From Coenobita brevimanus (taxonomy: Eukaryota; Arthropoda; Malacostraca; Decapoda; Coenobitidae), in assembly GCA_032717465.1 (NCBI GenBank), contig CM064663.1, forward strand, positions 14,644,989-14,708,988: a DNA stretch of 64,000 nucleotides. The letters are read 5' to 3'. Both the position numbers and the translations under genes were made by a program. The notes under the pieces were generated by a model that was given only the letters and a program-made list of their open reading frames with translations, had not been told where the DNA came from and ran no database searches. Shown here piece by piece: positions 1-12,039 of this stretch (position 1 is its first letter; every line of letters begins with the position of its first letter).

Positions 1-47
1 CACCTGCAAGTAAATATAACATTAAAATACATAAATGAAAGACCCAG

Positions 48-49
<2 letters not shown>

Positions 50-130
<81 letters not shown>
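50..130. repeat. (AT)n microsatellite
   Basis: An uninterrupted AT dinucleotide tract of about 80 bp. Its reading frames give only Ile-Tyr repeats, so no coding potential is inferred. Confidence 0.98.
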
Positions 131-132
<2 letters not shown>

Positions 133-681
133 TCGTGTGTCATTTTTACCATAAATTCTTTCAGGGAAATGTTTCGAAGTAAGAGTTATGATGTGGCATT
201 CCTGAAATCTGATCAACAAGATGCCCTTCCTAATTTGAAAGAAACTGATCATTTTAGTGCACAATAAAGTACGAGCCAAAGGCTCCAAGTATAATAATGT
301 ATTGTTCTTCCTAGGAAGAACGAGAAAAAAATCGTCACGTTTATTTCGAGATGTCTGGACTGGACACATAGTTTAAAAGTTTAGATGTCATAGGCGGTGT
401 GAAATACAGAATGATGACAGTTCCTGATTTATTTTTATACACGTTGACTGAGAAAACCGGTAGCCCTTGCAAACAGGAAAGGGGACTAGGGTTCACTGCT
501 TGGCGGATGTTATATGGCTTCCGTTATTGGCTATCTCTACTTCAGAAAAGTAATGATCTTTGAAATGTCAGTAAATTATGGCAGGATATGCAACGCTTCA
601 GTGAAGTGTGAGAAGCACGGTGAAACAAAGAAGCAGGGGGATGACAGGAAGGTATTCCTTTACCTCCACTGTGTTTTGAAT

Positions 682-747
<66 letters not shown>

Positions 748-1848
748 TCCTTACAGAGTCAAAATTATCCCATGGACAAAGCCAGGAAACTGTCCAGGGA
801 TAATGGACGATCTAAGGCAATTTTCTTTTTATGTTCTAGTTTTACCAGTTAGGGAATAAATAGAATGAAACATAAATTCTTGCTTTCGGTACCAAACTTT
901 TATAAGAGAATATAATAACATCCTGTAAATAATGAATTTAATAACATCGTGTAAATAATGTGATATATATAAAAACATAGGTAGAGTCGAAAGAAACCCA
1001 TCGGTGCATAACAAATCAAGAAAAAACGACGTCACTCACAAACAGCGGTGCACTATGGTTGAAATTATCTATGTACAGTCGGCCACAGGAAAAAGTATAC
1101 ACCTCTGGTCGCTGCTTTGTCCGAGGATTTAATAAGTAACAGTGCCCTGAACAGCATCAACAATCTGAACGGAAAACGATCAACCTGAGCTGTTTCCCAG
1201 TAACGCTATCTGATATAAAAACTGGCATGCCCTAAAGGTTAGCCTTTTATCAGATGTCTTCACCAAAAATCGCGACACGACTTTTGTCCTGTGGCCGACT
1301 GTACATACTGAGGGTTCATAAAAGACACCAAATAGGATATCCCTGGGGTTTATCATGCAGTTCTAGGTGGCACTGTCGAGGCCAATGCCAGCGACATTTT
1401 GTACTTTATGTTTCATTGATCGACATCGATCATCACTGAGGACAGTGGAGAAGTTAAAGTGCTGATTCGGTATGATTACACATTTCATCTGGGATGATAC
1501 TGTAGACACTGATATACTGGAGCTGAATCGAGTTTGAATAACACTTTAAAAGAGATGACATGATATTTGAAATTAGGTTTCTGGCAGTAGCAGCCAAATT
1601 GAGATCAAATCCACACCCTTGCAGTGAATACTTTTTGAATCTTAGTTTTGTGGAAAACAATGCAGCTTCCGTAGAGATCGTATTTTAAATAATCGCTAAC
1701 ATATCACATAAGAAAGTGAGTGGGGCTACTAAATATTACAAAACGATGCTGATATTAAAATCCAATGTAATATTCAAATTAATTACTTTACAACAGCAAC
1801 AGATACTAACAGCAAAAGTTTGAATGCAGACAAGTATATAATTCTCAC
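131..1848. other. No gene recognised (downstream side of the IR exons)
   Basis: Apart from the GA tract at 687-745, this stretch holds only short frames without recognisable motifs. It lies downstream of the last visible IR exon on the minus strand, so it is probably intron. I looked here for the next IR exon (end of S1, first membrane segment) and did not find a convincing one. Confidence 0.5.
687..745. repeat. (GA)n microsatellite
   Basis: Pure GA dinucleotide tract of about 59 bp. Confidence 0.97.
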
Positions 1849-2020
1849 CTCGTTCCAGCTGCGTGATGGAAGGACACGGAAAGTAAAATTCAGGGCCTGG
1901 GCAACCGTAACCAGCTGGTTGTAGTCAGTGCCTGAGTACCTGGTGGTGTTGCCCTCGGTGGACTCTCTCCAGTAGGGTTCATATGTAAACGCCGTCACGT
2001 TTATCGTCGCGCCATAGAAA
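1849..2020 (-). CDS. Ionotropic receptor (IR) exon: start of ligand-binding S1 lobe
   Basis: This exon encodes 57 complete residues plus one leading base. It matches the start of the ligand-binding region of variant ionotropic glutamate receptors: FYGATINVTAF, an aromatic EPYW, then YSGTDYNQL and AQALNFTFRVLPS, as seen where the Glu_bd/S1 domain begins. Boundaries come from splice signals: an acceptor with a T-rich tract ending GGCAG just above 2020, and a donor GAG/GTGAGA at 1848-1847. The first base completes a codon left open by the exon at 2618-2746, giving Asn, so the phase fits. It ends in phase 0. The protein would sit in the membrane of chemosensory neurons and act as a ligand-gated cation channel subunit. 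That role is inferred from the family. The channel segments are not in view. Confidence 0.85.
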
Positions 2021-2617
2021 CTGCCAAAAATAACGTAATATTCTGATTGGACGGAAGTTGCAGTGCAGCATTAGGTGGAAGTGACTTTTTATTCAGCCTA
2101 TGATAATACTGTAGGAATAAAAGCTATTGCGTATTATTCAAAACAAGTATAGGTACTCTATAAAAAATTTTGATCATTATTACTGGATTACTGATATTAA
2201 TTTCCTTTAAGTAACTGTTTCGCGGCTCGATGTTCTCTTTCATTACATTGTCCATAACATGTATACTGTCAGTTACAAGTTATACCTGTTTTAGACTAAT
2301 TTATACTAGATATTCAACATTTCACAACATATTTCACATACCTCAGATACAGAAATATTCAAAGCTGTGTCTCTACTTCATTTCCATAACACTTTCTCAT
2401 GACTAGCATCATATTCTAGTGCTAATCTCTTGTTAAACCCATTCAAGACGAAGAGACGGCAGTTTTAAGCCAGATTAGAATGAAATGGGTATAGCTGAGT
2501 CTATATTCGTAATTTGGATACATTACTTATGTTTTTCCAGTTTTGTAATGCCAGTAATTTCAACAGAGTACATAAGATCCTCCAGTTCTGAAATGGCCAG
2601 TAATCTGTACACATTAC
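2021..2617 (-). other. IR gene intron (597 bp)
   Basis: Intron between two phase-matched IR exons. It has GT at the 5' end (2617-2616) and AG at the 3' end (2022-2021). No repeat or gene was recognised inside it. Confidence 0.75.
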
Positions 2618-2746
2618 TTGGTGTATTTCTCCGGGAAAAGGGTGGGAGGTGTGAGATAGCGTAGACCTGATGTGGGGGTCCAGGAAGCCACTTGCACCAC
2701 CCGGGCACCGTCAGGACTGTACGGCAAGTGAACCAACATGCTGTAC
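2618..2746 (-). CDS. IR exon: linker before the S1 lobe
   Basis: A 129-nt exon with one leading base, 42 full codons and two trailing bases. It encodes LPYSPDGARVVQVASWTP followed by a Leu-rich stretch and LFPEKYT. In arthropod IRs this is the typical transition (Trp-containing ASWTP, then LFPxK) just before the ligand-binding lobe. The acceptor GTGCAG lies at 2752-2747 and the donor CCAA/GTAATG at 2617. The leading G completes an Arg codon begun by CG at the end of the exon at 45364-45596. The trailing AA combines with T of the exon at 2020 to give Asn. These two phase matches are the main evidence that all four exons belong to one gene. The acceptor lacks a strong pyrimidine tract, so the 5' edge is a little less certain. 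Confidence 0.82.
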
Positions 2747-3868
2747 CTGCACAATACGTTTATAATTTTCAGGCAGAATTAATTATCTGTATTCCCTCTA
2801 CACTACATGGGTATAATTCATCATTGCCTGTAGCTAATGAAGAGACAGTTTCATGTAGTCTTTGGAAGTTATATCTAATCGAGGCTATAATTTAACCCCT
2901 TCGTGAAGAGAAGTATAACTAACCCCTCAGTCTGAAAATTGTCTCCTGAGTGAAATATTCTGTCGATAGCAGGAATGAATGAAAATAATATATATATGAA
3001 GTTAATTCTACTTATTTTCTGTTCATCACATAGGGCCATCTTTTCGATGCCTTGGATGTTTTCTAGTAATAAATCTTGCTCAGTTATTTTCTTCCTACGT
3101 GAGCCATTGGTTCTATATACTCGTCACTGTTTTTCTCTCGCCGAAACAAAGTCGTATTCAGGGTTTCTCACGGGATATAGACCACTTACTCTACTCTTTT
3201 CACTTTAACTTGGCCTAATATTATCACCTCTCCATCCTGAAGGCTAAGCTGTAACTAGATGTCAGGACTATGATATGTTGCTGGTCATGAAAATTGTCAA
3301 TGAAAGGATATATAACCACCAAAATTTTTATTCTGCCACTTAGCTGTATGAAATAAGATGCAAAAGGAAAAAAAGTCTGGGACAAGTTATAATGAAGGGG
3401 AAAAATGAGAATACAGACGGACAAGTAATAATATCATTGTACATTGTTCTTTCTTCAGTCCAACAAAACTTTGAACTACCAACTCAGCACTGGACAGCAG
3501 GCTTTTATTTGGTGTGGAACTCTGGCTACGATTTCCTTGTATTTGTTGGGAAAATTGGAGGGTTGGCAGATACTATTGCTCAAAAGTGTTAGTGTATATT
3601 AACCACCTAGATACTACCGTGTCTTTTATTTATTCATTTTTTGGGGGAGGGGGGATTCCTACAATCGCTAGATGATTTTATTCAACTTTGGAGGTTTTTA
3701 ATTACAGGAGTGAACAATAGCCTCCATCAAATCATTCACAGCAAAAACTTCTTCCAAACTCAATTTAAATTCTTTGGTTTTACTCTTGATTAAAACTTAT
3801 GAGACGTTACGGTTCTGAAGGTGCTAAGATCTCGTCTATGATTACATATACGCCGTTCTTAAAGCTAT
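2747..3868. other. Intron sequence, nothing recognised
   Basis: Short open frames only, with no family motif, no clear tandem repeat and no convincing splice-bounded exon. Confidence 0.5.
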
Positions 3869-4642
3869 TTAACCCGCTCCATCCCGACGTTTTCTGGGCA
3901 GCGGTACGCCTCAGTCCCGACATTTTTGGACCTTTTTTTTTTTTTTTTTTTTTGGCTTAAACATCCGCTTTTGGTGAGAAACATTGAAAATTCATTGAAA
4001 AAACGCTCACCTGAAGTTTAAAATGCTCGATCCAGGTAGGAGTACCTCCTTACCTTACAGGGTTTTCTATCAGGCTGGCTGCAAAGAAAACGAGTTCTAT
4101 GGGAGGATAACTATTCTACACCACTCATTAATGGTATTTATTTATTTATTTGGTACGAATTTATATGTAGTACGAGAGTATATTGGTTTTCAAACGGTAA
4201 TATAGGCATTATAAGCATTGTTTCACTCACTAACTCATCACCATTCCTGACCTTTTTTTGCCACATTACCTGATCATCATTTCTGACTGTTTCTTCCTCT
4301 AATGTTTGTCCTCCACATTGTCATCGATTGGGGAATCACTCTGGCCCTGAATTTCGTACCGTGGCATGACATGGCTTTACTGGCCAGGTCACTGATAACA
4401 GGTGAATTGCTGAGAAAAGGTCATGCAGGATGGGGGAGGACGTCATGCTGGGTAAGGCATTGTCCCTGCCTGGCATCTTGTAGAGGAAGGTGTCCCGTGT
4501 ATGTGCCAAAAATCACTCGCAAAAATTGAAAATTGGGCAAATTAGGGACCTTGCAATGTTGCCGCATTAATTTACATCTCCGGGATATGAGTGCGCATCA
4601 TGTGAGGACGTGAATTCACGTCTCCGAGACAGGGCGGGTTAA
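3869..4642. mobile_element. TTAA-flanked MITE (piggyBac-like termini)
   Basis: The element begins TTAACCCGCTCC at 3869 and ends GGGCGGGTTAA at 4642, so the termini are inverted (TTAACCCGC at both ends) and the target is TTAA. A T-run (about 3937-3953) follows the left terminus. There is no long ORF. Terminal TTAACCC with a TTAA target is characteristic of the piggyBac superfamily; assignment to it is an inference from about 9 bp of matching termini. Confidence 0.65.
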
Positions 4643-5088
4643 ATGACACACAAGTGCATAAGAGGGTGTCCCACGCAATATTCAGAAGGAAAAACAATGA
4701 ATATACTCTGGTTAGGCAATGGGGACTCGACACAAATGACAGTATGCTTAAATTTCAAAGGGGAATATGGACTCCTAGATAATAACAGAGATTTATGCGT
4801 GTCTTTGGCCGTGGTGTACGTGCCCATTGCCCTAGTTCCCATCAGCCAAATGTGGGGATAATCAAAATTACTATGTGAAAGGAGGGGAAAGGATTTCAGC
4901 CCATGGAGGCTGCTTTTGATGATCCTCAGGCAAGTATTTGGGCACATTTTCTGTGGACAGGCAATTCGTACATCAGGGATTTTTCACGGGATTTTTTTTT
5001 TCATTGTCCGTGAACGAATACCTGGGCACAGGATCATTATCACCAGAAACTCTCCCTACAATGGATTATCCCTTCCTGTGACAAGAGC
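4643..5088. other. Flank of piggyBac relic, not clearly readable
   Basis: Frames on the plus strand are interrupted and I could not match them to the N-terminal part of a transposase. The sequence may belong to the relic that follows. Confidence 0.35.
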
Positions 5089-5770
5089 AAACATAACAGA
5101 ATGGTATCCTGTTGAATTCGGAGAATTATACATGTGGCAAGCTCTCCCCATACTGATGGCACACATAAAAAAGGCATGCTATACAGGACTATTGGATCAT
5201 GGACGACCACACAGCCACACCTGTCTTTGGGAGGTACATGGCACATTACAGAGGACTTTGCCATACAATGGTTCCTGCTCCCCAAACGTGTGACCCTTAC
5301 CCAGAGACAGGGTGTGGAAAATTCGCCCAATTCTGACCATGCTAACAGGTGCTTCCGTATTTTTTTGCCTTTCCATAGAGCTGTGGCTGTTGAGTGTCAT
5401 CTATTGTTCTGGGGTTGACTGGCATTTATCCAATACACATCGTCGAACGTCATCCCTTATGCATCAGTCGTTGTTCCTTGTGACTGCAAGATTGGATATA
5501 TGCTGGACTTTGTAGTTATCGCTCATCTAGCGAGATGATAATGTAACCGCCTTCTGTTTCTCTTCTATGATGTAACTGCCAAGTTTCTCCTTGAAGATGG
5601 GACAGGAACCAGTGGTACTGTCAAGCCAAGTAGGAAGCACTACCCTGTTATCCCTGCCAAGACCGAGAATGATGCATTACTCATCGAGAAATGGGGTTAC
5701 ATGTTGGTCATCCACTGGCATGACAAGTGGGATGTGCTGCAGGTGGTAAAAGAAGGTGTTTCTACACCTT
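5089..5770 (+). pseudogene. piggyBac-like (PGBD-type) transposase relic
   Basis: Scattered over three frames are recognisable blocks of a DDE_Tnp_1_7 transposase. ELYMWQALPILMAHIKKA (about 5129-5180) is like the EL..F.AL.ILMG..KKP block. KIRPILTMLTG is at about 5318-5350. A degenerate block reading VECHLLFWG, stop, LAFIQYTSS (about 5390-5450) corresponds to the catalytic-Asp/GRL..QY.PSK block. CDCKIGYMLDFVV is at about 5480-5520, GTSGTVKPSRKHYP at about 5608-5650, and HWHDKWDVLQVV at about 5715-5750. The order and spacing match the family. Frames change several times and stops intervene, so it is dead. The N-terminus and C-terminal Cys-rich region were not found. The element is probably ancient. 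Confidence 0.78.
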
Positions 5771-6087
5771 TCTGCTATCATCGTTATGAATGCATTCATA
5801 CTGTTCAGACAGGTTGTTGGCATAACTGCTACATCAAGGACACAGTGCTGCAGTAATGCCTACCAGGGTCACCCAGGCATGGTACCTCACGTGTCACCGC
5901 ATGGTGAACCCTGGCACCTGCAGGTTAAAAACTATCCAGGCAGTGCCATGTCTGAATGAACTGTCAGTGAAGGCAGCAGGTTCACAAGCAAATGCTCTAC
6001 CAGTGCAGTAACTTAAAGATTTCTTCAGTCACTGGTGTGTGGGAAAGTGTAAATAGTGTATATAGTAATCTTACTACATAAGAAATT
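5771..6087. other. No gene recognised
   Basis: The sequence downstream of the piggyBac relic could contain its decayed 3' end, but no TTAA-linked inverted terminus could be paired with confidence. Confidence 0.4.
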
Positions 6088-6339
6088 GTCATCATCATCA
6101 TCATCATCCGGACCTTCTTTCCCACCGTAGCGCAGGGTGAGGAGTAGAAGTGTCCAGACAGCCCAAATTTGCCCAAACCAATGGGCCACACTTCCATTTA
6201 CTCATCATTCAAGCCCCCGGAATCCTAGCTCTATCGGATACACCAAAAACATTCCCCACATTCTGTAGCTTCACATAATAGTATCCGATAGAGTCAATCC
6301 GGACGCTGCCACGTTAAAAGGGGTGCAAAACCCCGATCA

Positions 6340-7934
6340 TGCACTTCTCCTCACAACATTCATCCAACCAGCTCGATCTGCTGTCAGTTCCCTGGCCTCA
6401 CCGACTTCCAAACCCCTCATCCTCACACACTCATCCACCATATCTCTCCACCGTCTCTTGGCCTACCTCGCCTCCTCCCTCCTACGAATTTGCTCAGATA
6501 TACCTTTTTCACCACTCTGTTGTTATCCATTCTTTCCACATGACCATACCATCTCAGTACACTCTCTTCGATTCTGGTGTCCACCGACGTCCTCACTCCA
6601 CATCTTTCATGAATCACATTATTTGTATCTTATCCACCCTCTGTACTCCACATACATTCCCCAGCAGTCCCATCTCCACTGCTCTTATTCTGGACTTTTC
6701 ATTTTCATGCCACACCATAGTCTCACATCCATATGTTAAAGTTGGCACTAATACTCCTTCATATAAGCCTCGTGCAGCTGCAACACTCAAACCTCTGTTT
6801 CTTATCAAGGCCTTCATTGCACCAGCTACTTTTCCTCCTTGTGTCACTCTACTTTCAACTTCTTTTGCACATTTTCATCTCTTTTCTATCACTGTACCCA
6901 GGTACTTGAACTCTCTCACCAATTCCAGTCTCTCTTCATTCACTTTAACATCGCACTGGGAGTCACCCTTTCCCTGAGTAACCATCACTTTACTACATTT
7001 ACTCTCAAGGCACGATGCTCACAGACATCAGCAAAACTCTGCACTACCCTACTAAGTTCTTGTCCAGTACTTGCACGCAGCACTGCATCATCAGCATACA
7101 ACAAATTTGAGATATTCCATCCATCACCATTCATTAGTCATTACCAACGCCATCCATCTCTCCATTACTCGTGTCTTTACGTCTCTCATCATCCCATCCA
7201 TATATATATTGAACGACCATGGGACATCACTCAGCCTTGTCGTACGGCCACATCGATCGTGAACCATTCACTTAGATGCCCATTTACCTTTACACATGCT
7301 TCACTACCATCATAAAAAACCCTGACGGCACCTAGCAGCTTACAATCTACACAATACATGCGCAAAACTTTCCACAGTCCTTCTCTGTCCACTTTGTCAT
7401 ATGCTTTTTCCAGGTCCAGGAATGCCATAAACACCTTATGGTCGTTCTCAAAAGCCTTCTTTACTATCTCACTGCAAATATTTGATCCATACATCCTCTC
7501 CCACTGGTAAAGCCACCCTGTTCAGCACTCACTAGGACTTCTGATATATCTCTTACTTTCTATTTAATAATTCTTCCATATACCTTCCCTACTACACTCA
7601 ATAAACTTATGCCACGATAATTCTTGCACTCACTCCACTCACCTTTATTTTTGTACGGGGGTACAATCACAGCCTTTTTCCACTCTGCAGGCACAGTTTC
7701 ACTCATCCATGCCTTCGTACATATCTCCAACAAGCACTTCATTTCACTCTTTCCACTACACTTAAGCATCTTTGCATTCAACTCATCAACCCCAGCTGCT
7801 TTCCCATTTTTCAGCCGCTTCTCAGCACTCTTCACCTGTGTGAGTATCACGTCTCCTGGCACTGCATTCCTTCTCTGCACACCCCCTAAACCAATCATGT
7901 TTACAGCCACTCTGCTCTCTCTGTTCCCATTCAT
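6340..7934 (-). pseudogene. LINE A reverse transcriptase domain
   Basis: The blocks appear in order but in several frames. KNGKAAGVDELNAKMLK, VPAEWKKAVIVPPYKNKG and YRGISLLSVVGKVYGRII are at 7934-7560. MAFLDLEKAYDKVDREGLWKVL is at 7420-7360 and VRQG at about 7231. The catalytic YADD box lies near 7110-7090. VPTLTYGCET and the C-terminal RWYGHVERMD and RGRPR blocks lie at 6790-6423. Frameshifts or stops separate them at about 7500-7560, 7230 and 6615. The end of the protein is near 6340. Confidence 0.82.
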
Positions 7935-8189
7935 CAGGCTTTCAAAATATTCTTTCCATCTGGTCCAAACTTCATCCCCATGGGTTAATTATCTACCACC
8001 TACATCCTTCACACCATCACATTTCTTTCCACTTTCACTTCTACATTTCTGCACCACTTTCCAGAATAACTTCCTTTTTTAGAGTAGTTCACATTCATTT
8101 TTCATCCTAGATCCTCCTTCATCTCCTTCTTTTTCCTCTTCACTAGTCTCTTTACGTGCTTCTTGTTCTGAACATATTCAGTTCTTAAT

Positions 8190-9240
8190 TCAACTGAACC
8201 CCTTCCTGTAACCACATATCCACTTCTTCCACTTTTCCTCCACCACTGTCTTAACCTTCTCATCCCACCATGCCGTACCTTTCTTTTTTGTTGTTACTCT
8301 TGCCACACCACACACCTTTATAGCGTTCCTAACAAAGCAATCCCTATATGCATTCCACAGGCTGTCCAGATCCATTTCATTCCAATTCACTAATTCTATC
8401 TCCTCCTCTACTTTGATCCTGTAATCATCTGCCATTTCTTTGATCCTCAGCTTTTCAACTTTCAGTCTTTCTCTCTGACTGTTCCTCTCCCTCCTGATCC
8501 ACCTCACTCCTCTCAGCTTGATCTTGCATATCACAATCATATGATCTGACAGAGCTCCACATCGTCCTCTCATGGCCCTCGGTTCATCAACCATTCCCGA
8601 CATTGACCTCTCTACGAGCATGTAATCAGTCAGGCTTGTTTCAACACGATCCCTGTTCCCTCTATACCATGTATATTTATGTGCATCTCTGTGTTTGAAA
8701 TAAGAGTTACAAATGCACAACCTCCTCTCCTGACACATATCCTTTAGTCTCTTCCCATTATCATTTTCTCCTTGTACTCCATAACAACTCATTTTGTCAT
8801 CCTCAGGACCATTGCCTACTCTTCCATTCATATCCCCCATTACGATCACTTTCTCCCACTACTTCATCCAGCTCATCCCAAAACCTGTCTTTCACTCTGT
8901 CACTTCTGTCCTCACATGGTGCATATGCTACAATCACTGCCACTTTCACCTTGTCAAACTTGAACTTGACATAGATACACTTCGAGTTGACACATTTGTA
9001 GTCTCATTCCACTCTGCCACACCTCCTTCATAAACAATGCAACTCCTTCCTTGCATCTTCCTCACCCAGTCATTCCCAATCTTACACATTTCACATCCTC
9101 CCACTCCTCCACTTCACATCCTATTTTCTTCGTTTCACACAATGCCATTACGGCATATCTCGCACTCTTGAACACATTCACCACTTTCACCCTCTTCCTC
9201 TTGTCATTAACACCTCTCACATTACACATGGCCGCGCGAG
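8190..9240 (-). pseudogene. LINE A endonuclease domain
   Basis: The open stretch 8190-8849 encodes GDMNGRVG (catalytic Asp/Asn block of EEP nucleases), HKYTWYRG, TSLTDYMLVE and LSDHMIV (the SDH block with the catalytic His). A basic linker ending in TAWWDEKVK, which precedes the RT in these elements, follows. Upstream, 8850-9240 continues the domain in a broken frame with a recognisable CNVRGVNDKRK start. The product would nick target DNA for target-primed reverse transcription. At least one frameshift separates the two parts. Confidence 0.8.
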
Positions 9241-9574
9241 TCTGCCCATTTGGTTGGGGCCCTGGGCAGGTATTGGGCCCTTTGAGGCTCTCTCAAACGA
9301 CTGCCATAACTAGGTGATTTTGGATAAGGGAATCTGGGGGACACTTAACCCTGCCAGAAACCCCCTTTATATGGTTACCACCCAGCGTAGTAAATGATCT
9401 CCTAGGTACAGGAAACCATTCGGCTTGTCACTCAGTGTAGAGATCATATGGCATCTCTACATTGAGTGAGTGGATGATGGGCGCCCCAACCTACCATATA
9501 AATAGTTCATAATATAATATGGACATTTGTGCTGGTAGGGGGTTGGTGATAGCCAATACTCTCTCAGGCATAAA

Positions 9575-11917
9575 ATGATCCACAGGTATACATGGCGAGT
9601 GATGAGAAGGGTGGGTGGTGAACTGAATGAAAGAAAGGCAATGATTGATTATGTGTGTGTGGATGAAAGGATGCGAAGATGTGTAAAGGATGCAAGAGTG
9701 TATAGAGGTTGGGGGAGTAGACTTTCTGACCACTACTTGGTGGTGGCCAGAATTAGGATGCAAGTAAGATGGAGGAATAGAAGAAGGGAAAGACGAGAGG
9801 AAGGAGTAGTTGCAAGGAGTGTGGAAAGGTTACAAGAGGATGAGAAAAAGGCAGAGTATAAGAGAGAAGTGGAGGAACGATTGGGCAAATATGAATTGGA
9901 GCAGATGGGAGACGTGGAAGGTGTGCGTAAGATATTTACAGAAGCAATATGTGCAGCATGTGATGTGGTGTGTGGAAGGAAGAGAAGACGGAGGGGGGTG
10001 CAAGGAACAGCGTGGTGGACTGAAGAGGTGAAACAGGCTGTGGCACAAAAGAAGAAAGCATACAATGAATGGATGAGAAATAGGGGCTTGGAAGAAGTTG
10101 AGAGGCGGAAGAGAGAGTTATATGTGGAAAGAAAGAGAGAGGTGAAAAGATTAGTAAGAGAGAGTAAGAAGAGAGTGGATGAGGAATTTGGAAGGAATTT
10201 GAGTGTAAAGTGGAGGGACTGTAAGTAAATGTTCTGGAGAGAAGTGAAAAGAGTAAGACAGGGTGGAAGTGAAGTTAGCAGGGGAGTGAAAGATGAAAAT
10301 GGTAGATTACTAGTGGAGAAGGGAGAAAAAGTGAGCAGATGGAGAGAACACTTTAAGGAATTGTTGAACGTAGAGGATGGAAGTAGTGCGAGTATAAGTG
10401 GCTGGGGAATGGCTGGAAGAAGGAGGGAGGTGAAAAGACAGGAAGAAATCAGTAGGATAGAAGTTGTGGAAGCAATGAAGAAAGTTAAATCGGGGAAAGC
10501 CCCAGGAATTGATGGAGTGTGTGGTGAAACGCTGAAGCATGGCGGAGAGATAGTAGTAGATTGGATGTGGAAGATGTGCAGATTGGCCTGGGAGGAAGGT
10601 AGAGTCCCGGAGGATTGGAAGTCAGGTATAATTATTTCCCTGTACAAAGGAAAAGGGGAAAAAGAAGTGTGTGGTAATCATAGAGGCATTTGTCTTCTTA
10701 GTATAATAGGAAAAATGTATGGTAGGATACTTATAGACAGAGTTAGAGAAAGAACAGAGAAATTAGTTGGAGAAGAACAGGGAGGCTTTAGGAAGGGAAG
10801 AGGTTGTGTAGATCAGATATTCATTCTTAGATCTTTAGTGGAAAAGTTTCTAGAGAAGGGAAAGAAGGTGTATGCGGCTTTCATGGATTTGGAGAAAGCA
10901 TATGACAGGGTGGATAGACAAGGATTGTGGAAAGTGTTAAGAATATATGGAGTAGATGGGAAGTTTTTGAATGCTGTGTAGAGTATGTACGATGGTGCGA
11001 AGGCTGCAGTGCGTGTGGATGGTGAACTAAGTGAATTTTTCTCTTTGAAAGTTGGGTTGAAACAGGGATGTGTCATGTCTCCATGGTTGTTCAATCTGTA
11101 CATGGATGGGGTAATAAAAGAGGTACAAGGTAGGGTAGTGGATGTTGGAGTAGCCCTGGTGAGAGAGGATAGTGTTTGGAAACTCCCTGTACTGTTGTTT
11201 GCAGATGATACTGTGTTGTTGAGTGAAGACGAAGGGGAGCTGCAAGGCTTGGTAGATGAGTTTGAGAGAGTGTGTAAGAAACGGAACCTAAAGGTGAATG
11301 TAGGGAAGAGTAAAGTGATGGTCTTTGAGAAAGGTGAAGTTAGTGAATGTACAGCGAGGTTGGATGGTGAGGAATTGGAAAATGTGAGTACTTTTAAGTA
11401 TTTGGGTAGTGTGATGAGTAAGGATGGAGGTTTGGAGGGTGAAGTGCTTGAAAGGATACAGCAGGGAAGAAAGGTTGCTGGTTCTTTGAAAACAGTGATA
11501 AGAAACAGGAAAGTGAGCATGGAAGTGAAAAAGTTACTACATGACAGTATTGTGATACCAACTCTAACGTACGGAAGTGAAGCTTGGACATTGTTGGAAG
11601 GACACAAGTCAAGAGTGAGAGCAGTGGAAATGAGTTATTTAAGAGGAGCCTGTGGAGTCACGTGGAGAGACAGGCTGACGAATGTGGATATAAAGGAGTG
11701 TTGTGGTGTGGATGTGGATGTGATAGGAAGCGTTATGAGGAACACACTGAGGTGGTTTGGCCATGTGGAGAGGATGGAGGGTGAAAGATTGACGAAGAGA
11801 GTGTATGTGAGTGAGGTGGAGGGGGGAAGAGGGAGGGGGAGGCCGAGGATGAGATGGAGGGATGGGGTGGAGAGGTATATGAGAGAGGGGGGTGTTGAGT
11901 TGGGAGCAGGGCAGTGA
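9575..11917 (+). pseudogene. LINE B endonuclease-RT polyprotein, two nonsense codons
   Basis: One reading frame stays open from the truncated start to 11917 except for TAA at 10226-10228 and TAG at 10979-10981. It begins with the end of the endonuclease (IDYVCVDERM, LSDHYLVVARI) and the linker block TAWWTEEVKQAV. The RT follows with SGKAPGIDGVCGETLK, YKGKGEKEVCGNHRGI, EEQGGFRKGRGCVDQIFILR, FMDLEKAYDRVDR and LKQGCVMSPWLFNLYMDG. The catalytic box LLFADDTVLL is at about 11190-11220. The C-terminal domain carries RWFGHVERMEGERL and GRGRGRPRMRW. Because only two stops interrupt it and the frame is otherwise kept, the copy is relatively young. The truncated start rules out autonomous activity. Confidence 0.88.
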
Positions 11918-12008
11918 AATGGCGGGGGACAGGGCGACTTGGAGGCGATTTGTTTGTGGCCACCCCAAACGGGATTGAGGCGTCTGGCAATAGATAGATA
12001 GATAGATA
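9580..12008 (+). mobile_element. LINE B: RTE-type LINE, 5'-truncated, (TAGA)n tail
   Basis: A plus-strand LINE beginning inside the endonuclease and ending in a short 3' UTR with GGCCACCCCAAACGGGATT, GCGTCTGGCAA and a (TAGA)n tail up to about 12008. The same tail design occurs at 16124-16174, 20314-20370 (minus) and 20452-20510 (minus). It is the best preserved LINE in the window. Confidence 0.88.
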
Positions 12009-12039
12009 ATATAATAAAATGTATGTATGGGTTTAAGAA

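Larger units (their letters stand above)
6088..9500 (-). mobile_element. LINE A: RTE-type non-LTR retrotransposon (defective)
   Basis: A minus-strand LINE reading from a 5' leader (about 9500-9245) through an AP-endonuclease and a reverse transcriptase to a 3' end with a short (GAT)n tail at 6088-6107. The 5' leader matches segments at 15957-16045 and 60530-60643 in the opposite orientation. The C-terminus has the GHVERM and RRRGRPR blocks usual in this LINE group. Several frameshifts make it non-functional. Clade assignment (RTE-like) is by motif style only. Confidence 0.8.

Noticed and set aside
1254..1439. Candidate next IR exon near 1300 on either strand
   Set aside because: No splice-bounded frame matches the second half of the IR S1 lobe or a membrane segment.
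6339..8082. Plus-strand Ser/Pro/His-rich frames
   Set aside because: They lie antisense to LINE A RT motifs, which are clearly readable on the minus strand.
9733..10647. 304-residue Ser/Leu-rich minus-strand frame
   Set aside because: It is antisense to the LINE B RT. The purine-rich sense strand makes the complement stop-poor.
10813..11990. Further minus-strand frames opposite LINE B
   Set aside because: Shadows of the LINE B coding strand with no motif of their own.
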